Assembly (NCBI RefSeq): GCF_015207985.1
Contig: NZ_JADEVV010000045.1
Span: 1 to 34,735, forward strand
Direction: 5' to 3'
DNA length: 34,735 bases
Source of the DNA: Synechocystis salina LEGE 00031
Lineage (GTDB): Bacteria; Cyanobacteriota; Cyanobacteriia; Cyanobacteriales; Microcystaceae
This document shows positions 26,622 through 34,665 of the stretch, in pieces; within the stretch, counting starts at the first letter, position 1; the number at the start of each line of letters is the position of its first letter. The notes beneath the pieces are model-generated. The model was not told the origin of the DNA. It made no database searches and was given only the letters and a program-made list of their open reading frames with translations. A program made the translations under genes and the position numbers.

Positions 26622-28609
26622 ATGTATCTCCGCGAATGCCTGATTGAAAATGTTGGACCAATTACTGCACTTGATGTTTCATTGGATCTAGATACCGCAG
26701 GAAATCCAAAGCCATTAATTTTGGTAGGTAAAAATGGAACAGGAAAAACCATTTTCTTAGCCTATATTCTTGATGCACTAGCAGAATTAGCGAGGGTGCA
26801 TCCCATTTTTTCCAGCTCAATGATTTTAAGTATAAATACTTATACTTGGATGCGTTTCAGAATAAGGCTTTGAGAATTGCTTGACAGTTTGCCCAGTAAG
26901 ACTTTTGCAAAAGTGGGATGCTCCCATTAGCGAAGAAGAAGTTTAGTGATATTGCTATCGGTCAACAGATCGGTCATAGCCCATTTTTTAAACTAACTAG
27001 CGGTGGAGATACACACTCTCTATCTGGAAATAGTCTCAGTCTTTTGGAGTTCTCGGATGCAGATAGTAAATTCTGTTATGTAGAAAAAGTAGGGCAAATC
27101 GATTCGCAAAATTATTCTGAAAAACTGAAAGGTCGATTTGAGTCTGTGAAATCTTGGCAAGAGAACGAACCATTTCATAAGGTAGTTACAGGAGACGAGA
27201 AGCAGATTGAGGCTTTTTTCCAAAATGGAGCAGTCTGTTTTTTTCCGTCCTCTCGTCATGAGCGTCCCCATTGGCTAAATCTTAGTGCAGTGGGAGATCA
27301 ACCTATATTTGGTAATGATCGACGAATGTCAGGAGTACTCGGAAAACCATTAATTGTTGAACGGGCTGCTGAAGATAATCGGCAATGGTTAATGGATGTT
27401 TTTCTTGACTCACTTGTAGATGGAGACTTCGTGATAGGGCCGATTACACCTGAGGGTAGACAGTTTCATTGGCAAGCAAAATCAAACATTCAAGATAAGT
27501 GGTGGTTCAAGGCAGGACGGCAGAATATTGAACGACTAATTCGTGCAATTCTTGAGGATGAAAAGACCGAACTAATTTTAAATTATAGAAATGCAGTGCA
27601 TGGACGGGTTTCAATTCGTCTCGGAAATGGTGTTATTATCCCATCGCTAAACCATCTCTCAGCAGGACAGGCTTTACTCTTTAATCTCTTTGCTACGATT
27701 ATCCGTTATGCGGATCGAACCGATCTTCAAAAAAGTATTAACTTGAGTGAAATCAAGGGAATCGTTTTGATCGATGAAATTGATGCTCATCTGCACACAG
27801 ACTTGCAATATGAAGTTCTTCCCAAACTAGTTAAACTGTTTCCAAAAGTGCAATTTATTATCACATCGCATGCGCCACTTTTTTTACTCGGTATGGAACG
27901 TGAATTTGGTTCTAATGGTATTCAGATTTTAGAAATGCCTACGGGTAAAAAAATTAGTACCGAGAGGTTTGAGGAGTTTTTAAAGTCATTCGAGTATTAT
28001 TGTCAGACTCAGATTTTTGAAAATTCAGTTGAAGAACAAGTCTTAAGAGCATCTAAACCTTTAGTGTTAACAGAGGGATGGACAGATGTTACTTATCTTA
28101 AAACAGCATTAGAGTTATTAGGACATAGTGATCTTCTAGAACAGTTGGAAATTGATGAGGTTGGCAAGTCAGGGAGAGAAGGTTCAAAAGGTGGTGGTCA
28201 CACAAACTTAGACGCTGCTCGTAAGTTTTTAGAGAATAATCAAAGTCGATTTCCACGACGAGTGCTACTTCTTTACGATTGTGATACAGGAAAAAAGGCT
28301 GAAGACGTTGGTTCGCTCTTAAGTCGCTGCATACCTCAGAACTCTGACAATACTAAAGTGATTAAAGGTATTGAAAATCTTTTGCCATCTGAATTGTTTG
28401 AAGACAGATTTTATCAGAAGCGCAACAAACCAACAGACTATGGTGGGGAAAATATCATTAGCGAATTTAGCAAGAATCAATTCTGTGAATGGGTTTGTAT
28501 GCAACGACGTAATAGAAATGATTTCCTTCAGTTTGAGGTACTGGTCGTACCAATTCTTCAGGAGTTTCTTTCCCCTAAAGTTTGTAAGGTAGATGATGAG
28601 CCGAGCTAA
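26622..28609 (+). pseudogene. OLD-like ATPase/TOPRIM nuclease gene, broken by frameshifts and stops
   Basis: Two frames make one protein. The first (26622-26873) has the ATPase start YLRECLIENVGPITALDVS and Walker A GKNGTGKT (residues 36-43). The second (26918-28609, 563 codons) has signature LSAGQ (247-251), Walker B VLIDEIDAHLH (283-293), TSHAP (316-320) and then a TOPRIM domain: TEGWTD with Glu386 and LLLYDCDTG with Asp454 and Asp456, ending with KGIENLLP. A single protein with this order is an overcoming-lysogenization-defect-like nuclease, a class used in phage defence (OLD, GajA, PARIS-type proteins). Between the frames, coding-like text in the second frame (YLDAFQNKALRIA) runs upstream of 26881 but meets TGA and TAA before 26918. 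The shift lies near the T6 run at 26806-26811. The ATPase and nuclease halves are separated, so the gene is most likely dead. Confidence 0.75.
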
Positions 28610-28752
28610 TAAATCGCTGAATTGTAACGGAACAAAAGTTATCTTGAATTACAAGGTTTGCCGTCATTCGGTTAGCTTCTTTGTTTAGTTCAGAAATGTT
28701 ATTAGCAATGCCTATGATGGTTTCTGCCTATGCAAAGACAAATAATTATTAA

Positions 28753-28782
28753 GCGATCGCCTAAAAATCATAACTCACAATA
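28753..28782 (+). repeat. 30-base imperfect direct repeat, right copy
   Basis: The right partner of 26505-26534 (26 of 30). It carries an intact HIP1 core and ends one base before the right copy of the 56-base repeat, so the two repeat families are joined here. Confidence 0.75.
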
Positions 28783-28783
28783 A

Positions 28784-28839
28784 TGGCGATCGCCCTAGTA
28801 GCACCGTGATTAAATCCTTAACTCTTGTTTTGCCCTAAT
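28784..28839 (+). repeat. 56-base direct repeat, right copy
   Basis: A copy of 25567-25622 with one mismatch. It is a vestige of the ferritin-like gene's end, detached from that gene, and stops two bases before the GNAT start codon. It bounds the accessory segment on the right. Confidence 0.95.
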
Positions 28840-28841
28840 CT

Positions 28842-29744
28842 ATGAGTTACTTAATTCGTCCCATGGAACTTGCCGATCGCCCATTGGTGATCCGTTGGGC
28901 TCAGCAGGAAGGATTTTGCCCAGGCATAGGAGATCTGGGGATTTTTTATGACACCGATAACGGCGGCGTTTGGGTGGGGGAATGACAAGGAACGCCCGTG
29001 GGTTGCATTGCAGGCATTCGTTACGACGAAAACTACGGTTTTATTGGTTTATTTCTCGTCCAACCAGAGTATCGGGGCCGGGGTTTTGGGGTCGCCCTCT
29101 GGCAAACGGCGATCGCCCATTTAGAAAATGTCAGTTGTGTTGGTCTGGAAGCGGCCCTAGCCAGGGTGGAAGATTATCAAAAATGGGGTTTTCGTCCTGC
29201 TTACTATACCCGCCGTTACCGTTTACCCCCCGCCGATCGCCGTTCCTGTGTGCGGCCAAGTTTTGCGCCTGATTTGCCCTCCGGTTATCAACTGATGGCT
29301 GGGGATGAATTAACGGAAGCCAAAGTGCAAGCCTATGACGCCCGCCACGAAGCTACCCCTCGACCCCTGTTCCTCCACGAATGGTTGGGAAGGCCGGAGG
29401 GAAAAGTGATGGTAATTTTGGACAACCAGGGGGATTGCTGTGGTTACGGCCGCATTCGTCCCTGTCTGTTGCCCGACGATGAAGATGGTTTTCCCCAAGG
29501 TTGGCGTTTGGGACCCCTCATGGCGGATAGCACTGCTTTAGCTGGGGCTTTGTTGGACGTGTTACTTGGCGATCGCCAGGGGCCAGTATTTATTGACGTG
29601 CCAGAGGTGAATCAGGATGCCATTTATCTGTTGGAAGAACGGGGCTTTGAACTGACCTTGTTAAATCTACGTATGTATAAGGGCAATCCTCCCCAACTTC
29701 CTTTGGAGGACATTTACGGCTTGGCCTGTTTGGAATTAGGTTAG
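28842..29744 (+). pseudogene. GNAT-family N-acetyltransferase, interrupted by an in-frame TGA
   Basis: The open frame starts at ATG 28842 (MSYLIRPMELADRPLVIRWA, the usual GNAT beginning) and has TGA at 28983-28985, codon 48, in VWVGE*QGTPVG. Relatives usually have Trp or a similar residue there, so TGG to TGA is the simple explanation. The rest is intact: the acetyl-CoA loop EYRGRGFGVALW and a second domain of about 130 residues with FIDVPEVNQDAIYLLEERGF and LRMYKG, as in YitH/HolE-like two-domain acetyltransferases. Restart at the GTG 28998 would lose the first strands and helices of the fold. The gene starts right after the 56-base repeat and so, before the insertion, lay about 20 bases behind the ferritin-like gene. 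Confidence 0.72.
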
Positions 29745-29900
29745 GGATTCGCATTATTTATTATTTTGCCCTGGATTGTTAAGGCTATATTTTCAACATT
29801 TAAATGCATTTGCTACTGTAGTCAATCAATTTGTACAATTCCAACGATAAATAACCCACTCATCTGTCAAGATCAAGACATAGGAATTGGTATTTTATCA

Positions 29901-30929
29901 ATGAAAACTTTAACTTTATCTACAGCTACTCTCTTACTATTATCTCTGACTAGCATAGCTCCGGCAATGGCGCAATCTGAAACCATTAACTGCGTGAGAA
30001 CCCGTGATGTAATTAATTGTTCTGATTATGGCAGTTTCCGTTATCAAGTTAATAACAATCACCGATATAATTCCCGCCCGACTGAGATTAGCTGTCTGCG
30101 GAACAATAATGTTATTAATTGCCCCAACTATGGCAGTTTCCGCTATCAAGCCAATAACAATAATAATAGGCGGTCTAATATTCGCTATAATCGTGAGTCG
30201 GAAATTAACAATCTGTTCCTGCAAGTGTTAGGACGCAATGCCACCAGTAATGAAATCCGGGACTTTACCCAAACCATGAACAGTCAAGGTTGGTCTTCGA
30301 TACAGGTTCGTGAAAACCTAATTAATAGTGAAGAATTTTATCAATCTATTAATAATTTCTATCGGGAATATCTGGGACGAAATCTTGATAACACCAGCCT
30401 TGTAAGTTACCGTAACTTAATTGTTAATGGCCAAAGCTTGGCTGATATCAAGAATGAGATTAGCAACAGTACCGAAGCTCGCAATCGTAATTATAACAAC
30501 CGGGATAACTACAACCAAGGAAGTTATAATTCCGAACACCAGCGGCAATTCAATGATATGTATATCCAGGTGTTGGGACGCAACTCCAGTGCCAGTGAGT
30601 TAAGGAATTATGATCAATTTATAAATAATTCCAATTATTCCTTAGCCCAAGCTCGTCGGGATTTGGTTAATAGTCAAGACTTCAAGCAAGCATTAGATGT
30701 GGTCTACCAAGAATACCTAGGCCGTAACGCTGACTCAGAAGGGCTACAGGGTTATCGCAATGCTGTCATCGCAGGCAGTACCTTTGAAAATGTAAGGAAT
30801 GAAATTGCCAATAGTCCCGAAGCTAATCGGTACAATAACAACCGTAATAACGATGATTATTACAACCGGTCCGGCGGCAATTCACTAATTCAAGGTATTC
30901 TCTGCAATATTACAGAGATCTGCTTTTGA
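29901..30929 (+). CDS. Secreted DUF4214-like protein with internal duplications
   Basis: The likely start is ATG 29901 (342 residues), because a signal peptide follows (TLSTATLLLLSLTSIAPAMA, cleavage near AQS); the frame is open further upstream but that stretch reads as untranslated leader. Residues 27-100 hold two copies of a short Cys motif, INCVRTRDVINCSDYGSFRY and ISCLRNNNVINCPNYGSFRY. Then come two DUF4214-like blocks of about 95 residues, each with LQVLGRN or IQVLGRN, a YREYLGRN or YQEYLGRN step and a GYRN or SYRN turn. Asn-rich linkers separate them. The C-terminus has CNITEICF. DUF4214 is found in surface-layer and exported cyanobacterial proteins; its role is unknown. Six Cys could pair outside the cell. 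Confidence 0.75.
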   Translation: MKTLTLSTATLLLLSLTSIAPAMAQSETINCVRTRDVINCSDYGSFRYQVNNNHRYNSRPTEISCLRNNNVINCPNYGSFRYQANNNNNRRSNIRYNRESEINNLFLQVLGRNATSNEIRDFTQTMNSQGWSSIQVRENLINSEEFYQSINNFYREYLGRNLDNTSLVSYRNLIVNGQSLADIKNEISNSTEARNRNYNNRDNYNQGSYNSEHQRQFNDMYIQVLGRNSSASELRNYDQFINNSNYSLAQARRDLVNSQDFKQALDVVYQEYLGRNADSEGLQGYRNAVIAGSTFENVRNEIANSPEANRYNNNRNNDDYYNRSGGNSLIQGILCNITEICF

Positions 30930-30959
30930 GTTGGACAATTCCAATTTTGAACTCAATTT
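30926..30959 (+). terminator. Possible intrinsic terminator after the DUF4214-like gene
   Basis: Stem TTGAGTTGG / CCAA...AACTCAA with an interior bulge overlaps the stop codon and is followed by TTTC. It is moderately stable with a short T-tract. Confidence 0.4.
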
Positions 30960-30979
30960 CCCCCCATTTATCCTTGAAA

Positions 30980-32113
30980 TTAATCCACTGTAGACGTTAA
31001 TTTGGGGGGCAGAGGCGATCGGGACTTGTTAGGCTGTCGATGCAAAGAACTGATCATCCTACGGGGGTCTGGCAAATTCAGATTCGCAGGGCGGCGATTC
31101 TCGTCCACCATAACCGTAATGTCCACCTGGATCGGATTTGCCAGTTCTGGGTAGATTAGCTCAACAGAGTAACTCACAGACCGGAATGGGGTGAACTGGC
31201 CCGATTTCTCCTTATCAGCATCAGCCGGGGCCTCGGTGCTCAATGGGGCAGTCGCGACAGGCTCTAACAGTTGCTCGTTTTCATCTTCGATCGCCATTAT
31301 AGTAGCTATTACCGGTTCTAGGATTTCCTCTGGCTCCTCCTTTTGGATTGTCTTCTCATCTTCGGCAATTATTGGGTGGATCGACACTTCTGCCGGTTTT
31401 ATTTCTTCTGTTTCTTGATAAGCTCCAGGTTCTAGCATTTCTTCTACTCCGGCTGGAATGATCTCTTCTTGGGCGGCGATCGCCGGAGTGATGAGCACTT
31501 CTGGCTCTAGAACTTGCTCCTCGTTGGTTGCTTCTGTTTCTAATATCTCTAGGGGACTGCTGGAATCCGTCATCCTATTTTCAGTGAGTTTCACCCTCGT
31601 TTTTCTGCTCCACTGCAATGTCGGCAACGGCTCTGGATCAAGCTCCGGCACCACCATAGGACGCAGGGGATGGGGCACAATGGCATTATTTTCCCCATCT
31701 GCTTGACTATTACCCACTTCCAGCTTTGATTTCTCCGGTTCGGCACTCAATTTGGGCACTGTAACCGTAGCCATGGCGGGGGTAACAACTTGGAATTGAA
31801 AGCGGATTTGCCAATTTTCCCCACAGAGTTGATCAAATAAGTCAGGCTGGGCGCTCAGTTGCCAGGTTCCCGGTTGAACTGTGTGTAAATCCAACAGGGA
31901 AATTAGACCTTCTTGATCGGTGCGGCCTTGGAAATCGTGGTTTTCTACTTTGCCGTTAGCAGAGAAAAACTTCCAGCGCCATTGCAGATGTTTGTGGGGG
32001 ATCGGCAGACGGGCCGCTAGGCGGTAATGGCCTACGGGCAGAGAACGGCAGGAATCTAGCGGTTGCCAACTGGGGTTATCGTCGGTTTTAAACCAAATTG
32101 TCCATGGGGTCAT
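30980..32113 (-). CDS. Protein of unknown function, Glu/Pro-rich, in operon with hisS
   Basis: A 377-residue protein I do not recognise. Residues 1-110 look like a compact beta domain (TPWTIWFKTDDNPSWQPL, LPVGHYRLAARLPIPHKHLQ, WQIRFQFQVVTPA). The middle (about 165-290) is rich in Glu, Pro, Ile and Ala, with repeated phrases such as EILEPVIA and QLLEPVA, and is probably disordered. The last 90 residues include a second possibly folded part (YSVELIYPELANPIQVDITV) and a basic tail. No signal peptide or membrane helix is seen. It starts 34 bases after the hisS stop on the same strand, so the two genes probably share a transcript. Confidence 0.65.
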   Translation of the reverse strand: MTPWTIWFKTDDNPSWQPLDSCRSLPVGHYRLAARLPIPHKHLQWRWKFFSANGKVENHDFQGRTDQEGLISLLDLHTVQPGTWQLSAQPDLFDQLCGENWQIRFQFQVVTPAMATVTVPKLSAEPEKSKLEVGNSQADGENNAIVPHPLRPMVVPELDPEPLPTLQWSRKTRVKLTENRMTDSSSPLEILETEATNEEQVLEPEVLITPAIAAQEEIIPAGVEEMLEPGAYQETEEIKPAEVSIHPIIAEDEKTIQKEEPEEILEPVIATIMAIEDENEQLLEPVATAPLSTEAPADADKEKSGQFTPFRSVSYSVELIYPELANPIQVDITVMVDENRRPANLNLPDPRRMISSLHRQPNKSRSPLPPKLTSTVD

Positions 32114-32147
32114 GGCAGGTCACAGAAAAGTTGGAGGTGAGGTAGGG

Positions 32148-33431
32148 TTATTTTTCCCTATGTCCCGCTAAACGTTGTTTGAGTTCCGTAATGTCCCCCA
32201 TTAAATCCTCTAACTGCAAGGTTTCCTGGGCTTTACTGGCCAGCCATTTAAGCTGTACTGTGCCCGTTGCCATTTCCCCTTCCCCCAGCACTAAGCAGGC
32301 GATCGCCCCGGATTTATCAGCCCGTTTAAATTGTTTGCCAAAGGCGCTGGCACTCAGATCTAAGGCGACAGTGAAACCTTGTTGGCGTAATTGCTGGGCC
32401 AAAATTAGGGCTTGGGGTTCCGCTTTTTCTCCTTTGGAAATGATGTAAAAGTCCGGGCCGGGAACAGGGGGCGTAGCCATTTGTTGCAACAGGATAATTA
32501 ATCGCTCCAATCCCATGGCCCAACCTACAGCAGGGGTAATCGGGCCCCCCAATTCCGCCACTAAGCCATCGTAACGACCGCCGCCACAAACGGTGGCCTG
32601 GGCCCCCAGATCGCTGGATTGAATTTCAAAAGCGGTGTGGGTGTAATAATCCAAGCCCCGCACCAGGGTGGGAGTGAGTTGGTAGGCAATGCCCAAATCC
32701 GTCAGCAGTTGTTGCACTTGGTCAAAGTGGCGCTGGGAATCTGGCCCTAGGTGATCCAAAATGCTGGGGGCATCCTGAACAATTTCCTGGGTACGTTTAG
32801 CTTTACTATCCAAAATTCTGAGGGGATTGCGCTCCAGTCGGTCTTGGGAGTCTGGGTCTAGCTCATCCTTAAAGGGAGTCAAATAACTGATTAATGCTTC
32901 CCGGTATCTTTGGCGATCGCCACCGTTGCCAACGGAATTCAGCGCCAGGGAAAGGTTACTCAATCCCAAAGCTTTTAAAATGTCGGTGCCTAGGGCAATC
33001 ACTTCCACATCGGCCCTCGGGTCAGCGCTGCCCAATACTTCCACCCCCAATTGGTGAAATTGTCGTTGCCGGCCGGCCTGGGGTCTTTCGTAGCGGAACA
33101 TGGGCCCGGTATACCACAGTCTTTGTACCCCTCCAGTGGCCTGTAAATTTTGTTCGATATAGGCCCGCACCACCCCTGCTGTGCCTTCTGGTCTTAGGGT
33201 AATAGGGCGATCGCCCCGGTCGGTGAAACTATACATTTCCTTGCCCACCACGTCTGTGGCTTCCCCAATACCCCGCTCAAATAGGGAAGTCTGCTCAAAA
33301 ATGGGCGTACGAATTTCTTGATACAAGGCCCGGTCTAAAATACCTTTGGCGATCGCCTCTACCCACTGCCAATAGTTGGTTTCCGGGGGCAAAATGTCAC
33401 GGGTTCCACGAATGGCTTGGATAGCTCCCAT
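32148..33431 (-). CDS. hisS: Histidyl-tRNA synthetase
   Basis: A 427-residue class II synthetase that charges tRNA-His. It has all signature parts in order: AIRGTRDILPPE near residue 6, motif 1 region TPIFEQTSLFERGIGEATDV, motif 2 FRYERPQAGRQRQFHQLGVE (about residues 113-132), the His-specific LVRGLDYYTHTAFEI and GGGRYDGLV, and motif 3 GWAMGLERL. The C-terminal anticodon-binding domain of about 95 residues begins near FYIISKGEKAE. Length is the family norm. It is followed by the Glu/Pro-rich gene on the same strand. Confidence 0.97.
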   Translation of the reverse strand: MGAIQAIRGTRDILPPETNYWQWVEAIAKGILDRALYQEIRTPIFEQTSLFERGIGEATDVVGKEMYSFTDRGDRPITLRPEGTAGVVRAYIEQNLQATGGVQRLWYTGPMFRYERPQAGRQRQFHQLGVEVLGSADPRADVEVIALGTDILKALGLSNLSLALNSVGNGGDRQRYREALISYLTPFKDELDPDSQDRLERNPLRILDSKAKRTQEIVQDAPSILDHLGPDSQRHFDQVQQLLTDLGIAYQLTPTLVRGLDYYTHTAFEIQSSDLGAQATVCGGGRYDGLVAELGGPITPAVGWAMGLERLIILLQQMATPPVPGPDFYIISKGEKAEPQALILAQQLRQQGFTVALDLSASAFGKQFKRADKSGAIACLVLGEGEMATGTVQLKWLASKAQETLQLEDLMGDITELKQRLAGHREK

Positions 33432-33538
33432 AGTTCGGCTCAGTTCCTGTCAAACAAAATACGTTCCTAACCTTAGCGGATTCCGAGGACCCATTGCTCC
33501 CCGGCGATCAGCAATTAGTTTGCCTTGGTTTCTGGTAG

Positions 33539-33955
33539 TCAATCTTCCAACACTTGGGTAATGGCAAAGGGACATGATTCAGGAAAAACATTCAGAGCTA
33601 ACCCCGTTTGCCTGGAGGCTTCCCGCCGCGCCCTGGCATATTCCTTTTCTAAAATTGCTTCGGGATAGTTGCGTAAGCTAGGGCTGTCTTCAATTTTGCG
33701 GCGGATTTGGGAGCGGCCATCATTGATAGAATCAAGCCAACTGTCTGATCGCCGTTGGGGTTGATATTGCCATTTCAGCAGATGCACCATAATCCTTTCC
33801 ATTTGCGAACCTATGGCACTGCGCTCACTTTTGCCCAAATCCTCTATCTCCTCAATTAAGTGGGGCAAATCAATCGCTTCCCAACGTTTCTCCCGCAATA
33901 ATTGTGCGGTGGTCCTGGCCCAAAGTACTAAATCTTGTTCGTAGGTGATTGACAT
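33539..33955 (-). CDS. DUF29-family protein
   Basis: A 138-residue protein from the ATG at 33955 (MSITYEQDLVLWARTTAQLL). The frame extends 36 codons upstream, but family members begin with this Tyr/Asp/Trp segment, so the inner start is chosen. Family features are IDLPHLIEEIEDLGKSER, QMERIMVHLLKWQYQP, SWLDSINDGRSQIRRKIEDS and EKEYARARREASRQTGL. DUF29 is a helical family, greatly expanded in cyanobacteria, with no established function. Confidence 0.83.
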   Translation of the reverse strand: MSITYEQDLVLWARTTAQLLREKRWEAIDLPHLIEEIEDLGKSERSAIGSQMERIMVHLLKWQYQPQRRSDSWLDSINDGRSQIRRKIEDSPSLRNYPEAILEKEYARARREASRQTGLALNVFPESCPFAITQVLED

Positions 33956-34047
33956 ATTTTTATCTGTAATTAGCAAAATAGATTGAAAATTGTTGCTTGC
34001 TACAATCTTTAAACTTATGAGAACGACACTTGGAATCAGTGATAATG

Positions 34048-34665
34048 TTACCAAAACCTCCATTGCCGACCTATTTTTGATTCCGTAACCGCTTTGTTTT
34101 CTTTTGCCTCTGTATAATCAGGATTAACTTGTAATGCTTTATTGTAGTCAGCGATAGCGCCTTTATAATCTCCCAAATAATGTTTTGCTACTCCTCTACG
34201 ATTATAGGTAATAGCAAATTGAGAATTAATTTCTATTGCTTTGCCGTAATCTCCTATAGCACCAATATATTGTTTCAAACAATGCTCTGCTATTCCTATA
34301 CTGTTGTAAATTGCAAAATCACTAGACTCAATCGCTATAGCTTTACTAAAATCGACAATAGCACTTTTGTGCTCTCCCAAATAACTCTTTGCTAACCCTC
34401 TGAAATTATAAGCAACAGCAGATTGAGAATTAGTTACTATAGCGCTACTGAAATCAGAGATGGCACCTTTATAATCTTTCAATCCTTGCTTGGATAATCC
34501 TCGATTATTATAGGCATCAATACAATTAGGATCAATTTTTATAACTTGGGTGTAATCATCAATGGCACCCGAATGATCTTTTAATATTTGTTTTGAACGT
34601 GCCCGATTACTGATTGACTGACAAAAGTTTAAGAGGACTCGTAGGAATAGACCTGGAGAGTAAAC
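34048..34665 (-). CDS. TPR-repeat protein, 5' end lost or disrupted
   Basis: Tandem 34-residue tetratricopeptide repeats, at least five, each like YNxRGxxKxxLxDYxGAIxDY: NNRGLSKQGLKDYKGAI, YNFRGLAKSYLGEHKSAI, YNSIGIAEHCLKQYIGAI and YNRRGVAKHYLGDYKGAI. They form a superhelical protein-binding scaffold. The frame ends in WRFW. TTG 34482 is one candidate start, but repeat sequence continues upstream to about 34620 (SISNRARSKQILKDHSGAI) and then becomes non-TPR, with TGA at 34666-34668 and no ATG. The gene has therefore probably been cut by an insertion or rearrangement near 34620. Confidence 0.65.
   Translation of the reverse strand, partial: VYSPGLFLRVLLNFCQSISNRARSKQILKDHSGAIDDYTQVIKIDPNCIDAYNNRGLSKQGLKDYKGAISDFSSAIVTNSQSAVAYNFRGLAKSYLGEHKSAIVDFSKAIAIESSDFAIYNSIGIAEHCLKQYIGAIGDYGKAIEINSQFAITYNRRGVAKHYLGDYKGAIADYNKALQVNPDYTEAKENKAVTESKIGRQWRFW

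Larger units (their letters stand above)
25623..28783. mobile_element. Accessory insertion between 56-base direct repeats
   Basis: About 3.2 kb carrying a Uma2-type nuclease gene and a broken OLD-like ATPase/TOPRIM gene, framed by nearly identical copies of the ferritin-like gene's 3' end. The OLD-like part looks clearly more AT-rich than the housekeeping genes. No integrase, transposase or terminal inverted repeat is seen, so the mechanism is open: site-specific integration with att-like repeats, homologous recombination with a duplicated end, or a decayed element. Confidence 0.6.

Noticed and set aside
26622-26873. Small 83-residue ATPase as an independent gene
   Set aside because: It contains only the start of the ATPase fold, ends in a non-family tail after the T6 run, and its missing half follows in another frame. 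It is one piece of a broken gene.
25623-28752. Lack of HIP1 sites as proof of foreign origin of the accessory segment
   Set aside because: The core GCGATCGC is absent here for about 3 kb, but the rbc operon (about 5.95-8.95 kb) also lacks it over a similar length. The gap alone is not diagnostic; the direct repeats are the stronger evidence.
28610-28752. Possible coding remnant on the minus strand (reads like IIGIANNISELNKEANR)
   Set aside because: It has no start, runs into the antisense of the OLD-like gene and resembles no family. Probably chance openness in AT-rich DNA.
34048-34482. TPR repeats as a tandem DNA repeat or CRISPR-like array
   Set aside because: The periodicity is about 102 bases with strong sequence divergence, and it is explained by 34-residue protein repeats. 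No short identical repeats with spacers occur in the window.
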